Source: an uncultured Clostridia bacterium (GTDB lineage: Bacteria > Bacillota > Clostridia > Christensenellales > Borkfalkiaceae). From it: a stretch of 48,237 bases of DNA. Under the pieces are notes generated by a model. It was not told where the DNA came from and searched no databases. It saw nothing but the letters and a program-made list of their open reading frames with translations. Positions 26,002-34,655 of the stretch are shown in pieces. The DNA is taken from positions 1-48,237 of the forward strand of contig CALVPT010000014.1 of the NCBI GenBank assembly GCA_944354125.1, written 5' to 3'. The translations under genes were made by a program, and so were the position numbers. Position 1 is the first letter of the stretch, and each line of letters starts with the position of its first letter.

Positions 26002-27333
26002 ATGTTGAATTTTTTGGCACAGACTAGCGGAACCCTTGGCTACGGCGTAAAGGAAATTGCCGCAATAGACCTCAATTTAATAGGTCGGCTCATACGTATT
26101 CTCATCGAGGGAGTGGGAATAGTCGGCGTGGGTATCATAGTATTTACGCTCATTCTGAAGACTATCGTCCTGCCGCTCGACATATATTCGAGGATAAAGA
26201 CCAAAAAGCAGTCGCTCATCATGGAAAAGATGAGGCCGCAGATGGAAAAACTGCAAAAGCAGTATGCCAACGACAAGCAGATGTACAGTCAGAAGGTCAT
26301 GGAACTGCAGAAAAAGAGCGGTTATTCGGTCTTCGGCGCCTGTCTGCCCATGCTCGTGTCTCTTGTCATATTCATAATCGTGTTCAGCGCGTTCTCGACG
26401 TATTCGCAGTATGCCAACCTCAACACCTACAACAACATGGTAAAGGTGTATAACGGCGTAGTTGCGGGGTACGTCTATGACGAGGAGAGCGACGAGGGCT
26501 TCCTCTTCGAGGTAAAGGACGAAAACGGTAACGTCGTCGACTACAAAGTCGACTGCGGCCTGTTTGCAAACAGCTATAACGCCGAAAAGAAGGCGGCAGA
26601 CTCCGCATATACCGAGCTTTCGGAGGACGACGTATTCACCGCTCTCGCTAACGAGTATAAAAAAGAGATGGGCGGATATGCGGCAAGCTTCGACGTATCT
26701 CTCGTCAATGAGAAGGATGCAGGCGGAAACTATACCGTAACTGCCGAATCGCTCAGAATTACGCTCGTAAACCATTATCTCGAGACGCCTGCGGCGCTTC
26801 AGGTAAAGGAATATTACCTCGAACACAACGACAGTTTTCTCTGGGTAAAAAATCTGTGGTATCCCGATTCAATGCTCAACAGGGAAATACCCGACTTCGA
26901 CAAGTTCAAGTCGACGATAACCAAGGCGAGCATAGGCGACGACTACAGGGAATCATATGAAAAGGTTACGGCTGCACTCGGCGAGCAGAAAGAGACGTAT
27001 AACGGCTATTTCGTGCTCATAGTGCTGTCGATAGGCTTCATGCTGTTGCAGCAGTGGATATCTATGCGCGCAAACAAGGCGGTGAACGATCTTAGCACGG
27101 TGGACGGTTCGGGCGCAAGGACGACAAAGACCATGATGATAATGATGCCCATAATCTACGGTCTGTTCTCGTTCTTCTACAGCGCGTCGTTCTCTATCTA
27201 CATGATAACCAACACCATATACAGCATAATAACCACTCTTCTCATAAACAAGCTCGTGGATATCAGTTTCAGGAGAAAGGAAGAGAGGATGGAGCTCAGC
27301 GGATTCAACCGCACTACAAGGAACAAAAAATAA
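26002..27333 (+). CDS. yidC: Membrane protein insertase YidC (Oxa1 family) with a large loop insertion
   Basis: YidC inserts proteins into the cytoplasmic membrane alone or with SecYEG. The Oxa1 core is visible: a first helix (residues about 30-58, FTLILKTIVLPLDIYSR), a cytoplasmic charged hairpin (KMRPQMEKLQKQYANDKQMY), a second helix (about 112-135), then two helices in the region from FVLIVLSIGFMLLQQWIS to SASFSIYMITNTIYSIITTL. Between the second helix and the rest lies about 185 residues of soluble, acidic sequence (about 137-325) rich in Tyr, Glu and Asp. Typical Gram-positive YidC proteins have only a short loop there. There is no lipobox at the N-terminus. The 443-residue length reflects the insertion. 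The gene follows yidD by 18 bp. Confidence 0.92.
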   Translation: MLNFLAQTSGTLGYGVKEIAAIDLNLIGRLIRILIEGVGIVGVGIIVFTLILKTIVLPLDIYSRIKTKKQSLIMEKMRPQMEKLQKQYANDKQMYSQKVMELQKKSGYSVFGACLPMLVSLVIFIIVFSAFSTYSQYANLNTYNNMVKVYNGVVAGYVYDEESDEGFLFEVKDENGNVVDYKVDCGLFANSYNAEKKAADSAYTELSEDDVFTALANEYKKEMGGYAASFDVSLVNEKDAGGNYTVTAESLRITLVNHYLETPAALQVKEYYLEHNDSFLWVKNLWYPDSMLNREIPDFDKFKSTITKASIGDDYRESYEKVTAALGEQKETYNGYFVLIVLSIGFMLLQQWISMRANKAVNDLSTVDGSGARTTKTMMIMMPIIYGLFSFFYSASFSIYMITNTIYSIITTLLINKLVDISFRRKEERMELSGFNRTTRNKK

Positions 27334-27385
27334 GCTTATGCCGCGCGGCAGAACTAATAAAAGCTAAATTTTTTCAGGAGACAAG

Positions 27386-28264
27386 ATGGAAGAAAGGAAC
27401 GTATATACCGGCAAGACCGTCCAGGAAGCCGTAGATGCAGCCCTTCAGGAGCTGGGAATAACGGCGGAGCAGGCGGACATAACCGTGTTGGAAGAGGGCA
27501 AAAAGAAGCTCTTCGGTTCGATAAAGGCAAAAGTAAAGGTGACAAAAAAGCTTTCGGACGGCGCTAGGGCGGTAGAATTCATTGACGGACTCATGGCCAT
27601 TTTGGGCGTAAACGCCGTATCGGAGATAGTTTCCGAGGACGAAAAGATAGAGATAAGCGTTACCTCCACCGATTCCAATAAGGTAATCGGCAGGCACGGC
27701 GAAATTCTCGATGCCATTCAGTGTCTTGCGGGTGCGGTTGCCAACATCGGCAGGGAGGACTATAAAAAGGTAGTCGTCGACTGCGAAAATTACCGCGCAG
27801 GCAGGGAAAAGACGCTTACGGAGCTCGCCGAAAGGCTGGCAAAGAAGGCGGTCGAAAGGCAGAGAAGGGTAACTCTCGAGCCCATGAACCCCTATGAAAG
27901 GAGGATAATTCACTCCGCACTCATAGAAAATCCCGACGTAAAGACGGTATCCAGCGGCAAGGAGCCTGCAAGATTCGTCGTCATAATCCCCCACAACGAA
28001 AAGCCATACGACGGCAGAAAGGAGAAGGGCGGAAAGGAAAGACGCTCCGACTTCAGGGGAGCCAAGGGTGAAAAGGGCGACAGAAGGGACAGACGCCGCG
28101 GCGACAGAAGAGAAAGGGGTGAAAGGAGCGAAGCTCCCAGACCTTCCAGACCGAGGGGCAAAAAGGAAATACACTTCGGCACATTCCTCGGCAACAGCGG
28201 AGCAGCCAAGGCGGCAGAGCCTGAAACTACCCAGGCGAATGAGGGTTCCGAAGAGAAGGAATAA
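27386..28264 (+). CDS. khpB: RNA-binding protein KhpB (Jag/EloR)
   Basis: KhpB binds RNA with KhpA and influences cell elongation and division. The 292-residue protein has an N-terminal Jag_N domain (YTGKTVQEAVDAALQELGI, KKLFGSIKAKVKV), a KH domain (about residues 75-145; VIGRHGEILDAIQCLAG with the GxxG-type loop), and an R3H domain (LEPMNPYERRIIHSALIENP). The last about 85 residues form a basic, Gly/Arg/Asp-rich, probably disordered tail (RRDRRRGDRRERGERSE). The extended tail is longer than usual and may add RNA affinity. In Firmicutes mnmE and mnmG usually follow; they are absent here. Confidence 0.93.
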   Translation: MEERNVYTGKTVQEAVDAALQELGITAEQADITVLEEGKKKLFGSIKAKVKVTKKLSDGARAVEFIDGLMAILGVNAVSEIVSEDEKIEISVTSTDSNKVIGRHGEILDAIQCLAGAVANIGREDYKKVVVDCENYRAGREKTLTELAERLAKKAVERQRRVTLEPMNPYERRIIHSALIENPDVKTVSSGKEPARFVVIIPHNEKPYDGRKEKGGKERRSDFRGAKGEKGDRRDRRRGDRRERGERSEAPRPSRPRGKKEIHFGTFLGNSGAAKAAEPETTQANEGSEEKE

Positions 28265-28288
28265 TCTCAGATTCATAGCTTAGAATAA

Positions 28289-28327
28289 AAGGGGGCAGAA
28301 TAATTTACGGGATTATTCGGCTCCCTT
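28289..28327 (+). terminator. Terminator of the rpmH-khpB operon
   Basis: Outer stem AAGGG/CCCTT and inner stem GAATAAT/ATTATTC (28298-28304 with 28312-28318) are followed by a TTATTTTAT run. Confidence 0.75.
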
Positions 28328-28499
28328 ATTTTATGCAAGCAAGAAAAATTAAGTTATTTTATACAATAATCTTATAAAAACTCAAAAAAAGTAAGAATTT
28401 TACAGTGGTATTTATCACTTTTTTATGAGAAAAGCTTGCTATTTTGAAAATAAGACTGTAAAATAAATGTAACCTAACAAATAATATGGAGATAAAGAA

Positions 28500-28754
28500 A
28501 TGACTATCACAGAAGCAGTGGCAACGAGATTGGGTGCCATTTTAAAGCAACGCGGCATGAAGAAAAAGACTCTGTGCGGCCTGCCCGGCGTAAAGTCTCA
28601 GAGCATCAGCAACATTTTCAGAACTAAAAGTGTTGCCGGAATAAGTATGACGACTCTCTACAGAATCTGCCATGCTCTGGATATGAGTATGTCAGAATTT
28701 CTTGACGACCCCGTTTTCGACCAGATAGAAATACCCGGCGAAAAGGACATTTAA
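28500..28754 (+). CDS. Small Cro/CI-type helix-turn-helix regulator
   Basis: An 84-residue protein that is almost entirely a HTH_3-like domain: AVATRLGAILKQRGMKKKTL, then GVKSQSISNIFRTKSV and the typical IGMTTLYRICHALDMSMSEF-type ending. It has no sensor domain. GGAGAT lies 8 bp upstream of the ATG. It stands alone between the khpB terminator and a gene-free interval, and could act on its own promoter or on genes elsewhere. Such small regulators are common both in chromosomes and in mobile elements; nothing here marks it as mobile. Confidence 0.82.
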   Translation: MTITEAVATRLGAILKQRGMKKKTLCGLPGVKSQSISNIFRTKSVAGISMTTLYRICHALDMSMSEFLDDPVFDQIEIPGEKDI

Positions 28755-28773
28755 AAGAGCAACAGAGCGCGCT

Positions 28774-28802
28774 TTTAATTATTATAGACGCGCCCTTTTT
28801 TT
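28774..28802 (+). terminator. Terminator of the HTH regulator
   Basis: An imperfect GC-rich stem (GAGCGCG with CGCGCCC) is followed by seven T. Confidence 0.65.
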
Positions 28803-28974
28803 GTCCTTTCAGAATGGGCGTCAGAAAGTCTGTTTGTCATGTCGGCATAAAAACGGCGCAACGTTGCGGCATTTTTGTGACAATATGTATGTCTGATATG
28901 TATTTTAAGCGCATAGCAGCATTTATATATGCGGAGGCAATACGGCCTCCGCATGGCATTGCGTACCTGAAAAT

Positions 28975-29064
28975 AAAAAAATACCTTGCAGGAGAGGCAA
29001 GCTGTCATGGCGAAGGTTATCCGCCGTACAGCCCCCTCCTTTTTTGTTGTCTTCAGGTATTTTC
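28975..29064 (+). ncRNA. Candidate structured RNA of unknown function
   Basis: Nested pairs are visible: outer AAAATACC with GGTATTTT, then GGAGAGG (28991-28997) with CCCTCC, GCTGT (29001-29005) with ACAGC (29028-29032), and GGCG with CGCC at the tip. A run of six T (29040-29045) follows the inner stem. It matches no RNA family I recognise. It could be a small RNA or simply a long terminator. Confidence 0.3.
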
Positions 29065-29710
29065 AGCCTGCGTGTACAGTACGGCTGTGTGCCCGTGTCG
29101 CGGCATTAACTATGTAAACAAACATATACTTTTGCCTTTGGAGGGGGTGTCAGGGCAGTATGCGCGTGTTGCGGCGTCTTTACGTTCGTTGCTGTGGCGT
29201 TACCGTCAGCGGCGGGCGTACCTCGGCCGATCGCGCCGACAGACTGTAGTCGGCATAATCTGAAAGTCATCTCAAATAAGACTCGTAATGTTGCCGCCGC
29301 ATAAAAAAAGACCTGAATATTTTTATGAATGTGTAAACATTGCCGAGGAATGCCCCCAGACGCTCATAAAAGGCACTGTGCGGCCATAAAGTTTAAAGTC
29401 GATAAATTGTGCATAAAGAGCAGGAAGTGGCGCACAATCGAAATTACGCGGCTGTAAAGCTAGGTAAAATAAAGTATACAACGCCATAACCAAATGTAAA
29501 CAACAATGTACATACCAATGTATACCAAAATTTATGGCGTAAAGAGGGGCATACTTTCCGTCGACGGACAGCGACAAAAAATGATTTGCCGATATGTTTT
29601 GCGCTGTCCCGATATGTCCTGCGCTGTTGCGTTACGGGTTGCTCTTCCCGTGCCTTGCGGCGTCATCTCCGCTCTTTAGTGCTCAATAAAGCGGTAATTC
29701 CCCAGCCTTA

Positions 29711-29747
29711 AAAAGCCGCACGGCTCAACAATCGCCGTGCGGCTTTT
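29711..29747. terminator. Isolated terminator-like hairpin
   Basis: A perfect 14-bp stem AAAAGCCGCACGGC (29711-29724) with its complement (29734-29747) carries T runs on both strands. No gene abuts it, so it may end a non-coding transcript. Confidence 0.6.
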
Positions 29748-29984
29748 ATCGCAGTATGCAAGTTCTGCGCAGTAAAAATCAAGAGGTATGCCCGTTCTGC
29801 GCGGCACAAAATCAATAGGGTAAAAATGCAAAATAATAATGTAAGTTATCTTAAAGACAGATGCGGCGCGCAGGCGGAATAAATTGTGCGGTGCGTGCCG
29901 AACATGTAAATATATGTGCCGACTTATGCATAAAGCCTGAAAGCGGACGGAAATGCGCCGCCCTGCAATCAGGGCAAAATAATC

Positions 29985-30008
29985 CCCCTGCCGAAAGCGG
30001 CAGGGGGT
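29985..30008 (-). terminator. Terminator of pckG
   Basis: A perfect 10-bp GC-rich stem (29985-29994 with 29999-30008) with loop AAAG is followed on the minus strand by ATTATTTT. Confidence 0.85.
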
Positions 30009-30031
30009 AATTGTTTAAGTTTTAAGAAACA

Positions 30032-31843
30032 TTACTTTGCGCAGTTCTTCTTAAGGGTGTCAAGGCACTCTAAAAGCTCTGCGGGAATGCGCGTCTTGAT
30101 GGTGTTGGTGTAGTAGCCTTCAAGCTCTTCGGCTTCCTTAGCCCACTTCTTCTTGTCAACGGCAAGTATTTCCTTGAGGTCCTCAATGCCGAACTTCTTG
30201 CCTGCGGAAATTTCGTAGTCGAGGTCGGTGATGTCAATGTCCTCAGCCTTGGGAACATAGCCTATTGCCGTCTCGTCTGCATCTACGGTGCCGTCGCAGC
30301 GCTTCAGAATCCACTCAAGCACTCTCATGTTGTCGCCGAAGCCGGGCCATATGAAGTTGCCGTTTTCGTCCTGGCGGAACCAGTTTACGTTGAATATCTT
30401 CGGGGGATTCTTTACAATCTTGCCCATATCTATCCAGTGCTGGAAGTAGTCGCCCATATGATAGCCTGCGAAGGGCTTCATAGCCATGGGGTCGTGTCTG
30501 AGTACGCCTACAGCGCCGGTTGCAGCCGCCGTCGTCTCGGAGGACATTGCAGAGCCTACGAACACGCCGTGGTTCCAGTCTCTCGACTGATATACGAGGG
30601 GAGTAGTCGTTGCCCTTCTGCCGCCGAATATGATTGCAGAAAGGGGAACGCCTTCCTTGGAATCGAAGCTGGGCGATACGCAGGGGCAGTTCTGTGCGGG
30701 TGCGGTGAAACGCGAATTGGGATGAGCTGCGCAGGTCGACTTATCCTTCTTGTCGAACTTTGCAGGGTTCCAGGGCTTGCCCGTCCAGTCGATGCAGTGC
30801 TCGGGGAGATTCTTGTTGAGGCCTTCCCACCATACCGTCATGTCGTCGGTGTTGAGCGCTACGTTGGTGAATATCGTGCCGCGCTTGGTTGCAGCGAGCG
30901 CGTTGGGGTTGGAATGATCGTTGGTGCCGGGAGCCACGCCGAAGAATCCGTTTTCGGGGTTGACAGCCCAAAGCCTTCCGTCGCTGCCCACTCTTATCCA
31001 GGCGATATCGTCGCCTACGCACTCAATCTTATAACCCTTTTCAAGGTAGTGCTTGGGGGGAATGAGCATAGCAAGGTTGGTCTTGCCGCAAGCCGAAGGG
31101 AATGCAGCCGCAACGTACTTCTTTTCGCCGCTGGGGAAGGTTACGCCGAGGATGAGCATATGCTCAGCCATCCAGCCCTCGTTCTTGCCGAGATACGATG
31201 CTATTCTGAGTGCGAAGCACTTCTTGCCGAGCAGTACGTTTCCGCCGTAAGCCGAGTTTACGGAGATTATGGTGTTGTCCTCGGGGAAGTGCATTATATA
31301 TCTGTTTTCAGCCTCTACGTTGCACTTTGCGTGGAAGCCCTTTATGAAGTCGCCGTCCTTGCCGATAGCTTCGAGCACGTTCTTGCCGACCCTGGTCATT
31401 ATGCACATGTTGAGCACGACGTAGATGGAGTCGGTAACCTCGATGCCGTATCTTGCGAAGTCGCTGCCTACGACGCCCATCGAGTAGGGAATGACGTACA
31501 TCGTCCTGCCCTTCATGGAGCCCCTTGCAATCTCGGAGCAGAGCTCATATGCCTGCTTGGGATCCATCCAGTAGTTGATGGGACCTGCGTCTTCCTTGTT
31601 CTTGGTGCAGATAAAGGTTCTGTCTTCGACTCTTGCAACGTCGTTTACCTTTGTTCTGTGGAGGTAGCAGTCGGGGAGAAGGGACTGGTTGAGCTTTATG
31701 AGCTCGCCGCTGGTTACGGCTTCTTTTCTCAGCTCGTCAATCTGTGCCTGAGAGCCGTCAATCCATACTATCTTGTCGGGGCAGGCAAGTTCTGCGCTCT
31801 GCTCGACAAAATCAAGGACTTTCTGATTCTTGGTAAGTGCCAT
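30032..31843 (-). CDS. pckG: Phosphoenolpyruvate carboxykinase (GTP)
   Basis: The enzyme interconverts oxaloacetate and GTP with phosphoenolpyruvate, CO2 and GDP. The 603-residue length and motifs identify the GTP-dependent family: the signature FPSACGKTNLAMLIPP with the reactive cysteine and P-loop, IECVGDDIAWIRVGSDGRLW, NPENGFFGVAPGT, and SAMSSETTAAATGAVG near the C-terminal third, followed by FAGYHMGDYFQHW. In anaerobic bacteria this enzyme often runs in the carboxylating direction, fixing CO2 into oxaloacetate during fermentation. AAGGAGA precedes the ATG. It is monocistronic with its own terminator. Confidence 0.96.
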   Translation of the reverse strand: MALTKNQKVLDFVEQSAELACPDKIVWIDGSQAQIDELRKEAVTSGELIKLNQSLLPDCYLHRTKVNDVARVEDRTFICTKNKEDAGPINYWMDPKQAYELCSEIARGSMKGRTMYVIPYSMGVVGSDFARYGIEVTDSIYVVLNMCIMTRVGKNVLEAIGKDGDFIKGFHAKCNVEAENRYIMHFPEDNTIISVNSAYGGNVLLGKKCFALRIASYLGKNEGWMAEHMLILGVTFPSGEKKYVAAAFPSACGKTNLAMLIPPKHYLEKGYKIECVGDDIAWIRVGSDGRLWAVNPENGFFGVAPGTNDHSNPNALAATKRGTIFTNVALNTDDMTVWWEGLNKNLPEHCIDWTGKPWNPAKFDKKDKSTCAAHPNSRFTAPAQNCPCVSPSFDSKEGVPLSAIIFGGRRATTTPLVYQSRDWNHGVFVGSAMSSETTAAATGAVGVLRHDPMAMKPFAGYHMGDYFQHWIDMGKIVKNPPKIFNVNWFRQDENGNFIWPGFGDNMRVLEWILKRCDGTVDADETAIGYVPKAEDIDITDLDYEISAGKKFGIEDLKEILAVDKKKWAKEAEELEGYYTNTIKTRIPAELLECLDTLKKNCAK

Positions 31844-32109
31844 AATTATATCTCCTTGTAAAGATTTAATCTTAATTTAAGAGGCTTAAAATAATAAAAG
31901 CAATTTTAAGTCATTATAATTGTACCAAAAAGGCAGTAAAATTGCAAATGAATTGTGTGAAAATGAGATAAAAAAAGCGGAGTCAGCGAGCTGGCGGAAA
32001 GTTATCGGGGAAAATGACAAAATAAATGCAAAAAAGGCATATTTTTCGCCGCATGACGCGCGTCGCGGCAATATAATAGAAGAGAGTAAAATTATAAAGG
32101 GGTGGCGAT

Positions 32110-33228
32110 GTGTTGGGCTACATAAAGAAGATTGCCGTCATAAAACAGCTCAAGGGCGGATTTTCTGCCGACGGCGGCGCGCTTTCGGGCATTGTCAAGG
32201 CGGAAACATACGCAGGTTTTTTAAAGGTGGAGACCTCGCTTTTAAATTTCGCGCCGCTCAGCGAGGGGCGGTATCTTTCGGGCATAACCGACGGGGTCAA
32301 CTGCGTGCTATTCGACGGATGCGCCTTCGAGGGCGAAACGCCGTTCGATCTGACCTTCGGCTTTGCCTGCATAGTGTCTTTCTGCGTAAACGGCGCCATA
32401 AGCCCCGTCGCAAGCGCCGTAAGCGGACAGATGGCGCACGCTCTGCCCTCCTTAAAGCTCTTTATGGAGCGCGCCGAGGTCGCGAAGAAGGACAAGGCAA
32501 AGGAAGATAAAAAGGGTGACGACAAGGCCGCCGCGTACGACGACGAGGCGATTGCGGAGAGCAACTACTATGAATATAAGACTGATGAGGACGGCGGCGC
32601 TGTATGCGAAGCTGGCCAAAAAGAAGAGGACGGGCGTGCAGCTTGCAAGGATGAGGAGGGTGCGCGCGCTGTCTTTGGCGCTGAGAATGCGGTCGGAGAG
32701 GGAGAACGAGGGGAAAGAAAACCGCCCTTTGAAGAGTGCAGGGAATGTGCCCGTTTCAATGCAGAAAACAAAGACGAAGGGTACATATCCTGCGGAGCCG
32801 GGGACGACGGGCGCGGCAGAGAGGCTGAAAGCGATAAGGGCGCAGTCGGCGCAGAGCGCGAACGCGAAAAGCCGCAGGAAGAGCCCGAACGGTTGAAGCT
32901 TTCGGACGGAGATTTTTACAGCCGCATGGAGGGGGAGATAGAGAATATCTTTTCGCGCTATCCGCCCGAAGAACGGCTTATGAAGGCTATGAGCGGCAGC
33001 CGCTGGGCAAAGATTGACTACGGCGATGGCAAATACTATGTGTTCGGCGTGCTTTACAGGGATAAAGAGGCGGCATATGTCTGTTACGGCGTGCCCTCAA
33101 ACGACGGGCAGAACGCCCCTAAAAGCCTTTCGGGGTATGCGACGTACATGCCCGTAGAGGGCGGCGGATTCTGGATTATGTACCAGGACGCGCGGACGGG
33201 GGTGAGTGTGAAAATTTCCTTGTCGTAA
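32110..33228 (+). CDS. Uncharacterised protein with two conserved-looking ends and a charged middle
   Basis: I do not recognise this 372-residue protein. Residues 1-125 look folded, with beta-rich text (LKGGFSADGGALSGIVKAET, NFAPLSEGRYLSGI) and a hydrophobic segment GFACIVSFCVNGAISP. Residues about 125-265 are low complexity, rich in Glu, Asp, Lys and Ala and probably disordered. Residues about 268-372 look folded again (FYSRMEGEIENIFSRYPPEE, SGSRWAKIDYGDGKYYVFGV, YATYMPVEGGGFWIMYQDA). Start is GTG at 32110 with AAGGGG upstream. A 14-bp stem overlaps the stop codon. A two-domain scaffold or regulator is possible, but no function can be given. Coding is supported by composition and by the aromatic-rich C-terminal pattern. 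Confidence 0.75.
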   Translation: MLGYIKKIAVIKQLKGGFSADGGALSGIVKAETYAGFLKVETSLLNFAPLSEGRYLSGITDGVNCVLFDGCAFEGETPFDLTFGFACIVSFCVNGAISPVASAVSGQMAHALPSLKLFMERAEVAKKDKAKEDKKGDDKAAAYDDEAIAESNYYEYKTDEDGGAVCEAGQKEEDGRAACKDEEGARAVFGAENAVGEGERGERKPPFEECRECARFNAENKDEGYISCGAGDDGRGREAESDKGAVGAEREREKPQEEPERLKLSDGDFYSRMEGEIENIFSRYPPEERLMKAMSGSRWAKIDYGDGKYYVFGVLYRDKEAAYVCYGVPSNDGQNAPKSLSGYATYMPVEGGGFWIMYQDARTGVSVKISLS

Positions 33229-33262
33229 ATTTTGTTGCTTGATGACAACAACAAAATTTACG
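33224..33262. terminator. Hairpin at the 3' end of the uncharacterised gene
   Basis: A perfect 14-bp stem (33224-33237 with 33249-33262) includes the stop codon of the gene at 32110-33228. It lacks a T-run on the plus strand, so it may be a stabilising hairpin or terminator. Confidence 0.5.
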
Positions 33263-33348
33263 AGTTAAAGGGCGTTTCTCAAACGGCGCGGAAATAAATC
33301 CTGCCTGCGCCGGAAGTATTCGGGGCAGGCTGTCGGCGGAGCAAATGT

Positions 33349-33552
33349 CTATCTTCTTCGGAGGGCGAATACGGCGAGATAGTAAACGACGAACAGCGAC
33401 GAGACGAGGCATATGCCGAGGAAACTCCTTATCGCGACGCCGTTTCCAAGCAGCAGAAAGGACAGCAAATCAAAGCCCGAAAAGGCAGATATGCCGCCGC
33501 ATATTCCAAGGATAACCAGGTTAAAGGTACAGATAAAAAAAGAAAAGCGCAT
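33349..33552 (-). CDS. DUF378-like small membrane protein
   Basis: A 67-residue protein with two transmembrane helices: FNLVILGICGGISAFSGFDL and FLGICLVSSLFVVYYLAVFA, ending in ALRRR. The pattern of a glycine pair, a FD motif and a second helix resembles DUF378 (YuzA-like), a family of unknown function. The only ATG (33552) lies within the descending arm of a hairpin (33547-33567) that is also the terminator of the upstream gene. An AAAGG sequence lies just before the other arm. Translation may therefore depend on opening this hairpin. An alternative is that the true start is a non-standard codon downstream. Confidence 0.5.
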   Translation of the reverse strand: MRFSFFICTFNLVILGICGGISAFSGFDLLSFLLLGNGVAIRSFLGICLVSSLFVVYYLAVFALRRR

Positions 33553-33567
33553 ACAAAAAGTATGCGC
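33547..33567 (-). terminator. Terminator hairpin overlapping the start of the DUF378-like gene
   Basis: Stem GCGCATAC (33547-33554) with GTATGCGC (33560-33567). On the minus strand it is followed by TTTTCTTTTTTT, past the end of the gene at 33631-33894. Confidence 0.75.
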
Positions 33568-33630
33568 CTTTATAATTTTTCTATGCCGCGGAATATGCCC
33601 GCCGCGCGCGGCAGGCGGAGCGTGATTGCG

Positions 33631-33894
33631 TTATTTTACGACTATGTTTTCCAGCACCAGCTTGTCGAAGTCTATGCTCTCGGCAAAGTCGCGCGGAAGA
33701 AACCGCACGGTGTTGAACTTTGCATAGTTGAAGATATGCGTCTTCATGAGCACGGGCGTGCAGATATCCAGCCCCTCGCATATTTCCGCAAGATAGCTGA
33801 AAAATCGGGAGTAGGAGAACTTGTCCTCGCGCTCATATGTCAGCTGTTTTATGATTTTACCGTCTTTTATGACTTTCGCCCAAATTCTGAACAT
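33631..33894 (-). CDS. Conserved hypothetical protein
   Basis: An 87-residue soluble protein beginning MFRIWAKVIKDGKIIKQ, with FFSYLAEICEGLDICTPVLM in the middle and VRFLPRDFAESIDFDKLVLE at the end. The same layout (a WAK start, an EIC segment and an ESIDFD end) occurs in an uncharacterised small-protein family of Clostridia, as far as I recall. No function is known. It lies between the pckG region and alaR, on the minus strand, with a strong terminator hairpin after it. No obvious promoter motif was identified. Confidence 0.65.
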   Translation of the reverse strand: MFRIWAKVIKDGKIIKQLTYEREDKFSYSRFFSYLAEICEGLDICTPVLMKTHIFNYAKFNTVRFLPRDFAESIDFDKLVLENIVVK

Positions 33895-34159
33895 ACCAAG
33901 ATTTTACTAAATAGTCGCGCAAAAGTAAACGGATTTGCCGCAGTATATTGACATAAAGGGGCAAAAGAGTTAAAATAATTAAAATATTCAGCCGCGGCAG
34001 GGTGCGTATGCCGCATATCTCAGCCGCGCGTCGGGCATAATTTTTGCGCATTGCCCCGTATGGGGCGGAATCTGCGTGGAGCAAAGGCGTACGCATCAGG
34101 CGGCAGATGCAGGCGCATTTCAAGGCGGAACATAAAAAATATTATTGCGAGGTCAGAAT

Positions 34160-34651
34160 ATGAAGGGAATAGAAAAGGACATAATCGCCCTCTTGCAGGA
34201 AGATTCGCGCATATCGTGCGACAGACTTGCGGCTATGCTCGGCGTCAGCCGCGAAGAGGCGGAGGCGACCGTAAAGCAGCTTGAGGACAGCGGCGCAATC
34301 GTCAAGTATACTGCCATAGTCAACGGCGACCTGACGGACGACGAGGTGGTCGAGGCGCTCATAGAAGTCAAGGTAACGCCCCAGCGCGGCGCAGGCTTCG
34401 ACGCGATAGCGCAGGAGATTGCCGAACACGACGAGGTTAAAAATCTGTACCTCATGAGCGGCGGCTACGACCTCGCGGTCATAGTCGAGTGCAAGTCGCT
34501 CAAGAGCGTGTCGCGCTTTGTCTCCGAGAGAATTTCGACGTATGAATCGGTGCTCTCGACGGCGACACACTTCATACTCAAAAAATATAAGGTGGAAGGC
34601 GCACTCATGAAGAAGGGAGAGGGCATGGACCGACTCTCCGTGCAGCCGTAA
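34160..34651 (+). CDS. alaR: Lrp/AsnC-family regulator, AlaR-like
   Basis: A 163-residue regulator with an N-terminal winged helix (IEKDIIALLQEDSRISCDRL, then AAMLGVSREEAEATVKQLE) and a C-terminal RAM effector domain (EVKNLYLMSGGYDLAVIVEC). Lrp proteins bind amino acids and wrap or bend DNA. The alanine aminotransferase gene begins 4 bp downstream; B. subtilis has the equivalent alaR-alaT pair, in which AlaR activates alaT. The symbol follows that analogy. I chose the ATG at 34160, which has GAGG 7 bp upstream, over a TTG at 34145. Confidence 0.82.
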   Translation: MKGIEKDIIALLQEDSRISCDRLAAMLGVSREEAEATVKQLEDSGAIVKYTAIVNGDLTDDEVVEALIEVKVTPQRGAGFDAIAQEIAEHDEVKNLYLMSGGYDLAVIVECKSLKSVSRFVSERISTYESVLSTATHFILKKYKVEGALMKKGEGMDRLSVQP

Positions 34652-34655
34652 TATT

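Larger units (their letters stand above)
28803..30031. other. 1.2-kb gene-free interval with structured elements
   Basis: No frame looks coding. It contains a hairpin at 28931-28952 (8-bp perfect stem), a larger structured element at 28975-29064, a direct repeat of about 20 bp (CGATATGTTTTGCGCTGT and CGATATGTCCTGCGCTGT, near 29590-29627), a terminator-like stem at 29711-29747 and the pckG terminator. The base composition is close to that of the genes, unlike the AT-rich island. Small RNAs or a decayed gene are possible. Confidence 0.5.

Noticed and set aside
28814..29263. 149-codon open frame
   Set aside because: No family pattern, no ribosome binding site, and it runs through several hairpins.
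29323..29577. 84-codon open frame on the minus strand
   Set aside because: Low-complexity text with no motif and no visible start signal.
30437..31861. 474-codon open frame opposite pckG
   Set aside because: Antisense shadow of a well-conserved enzyme.
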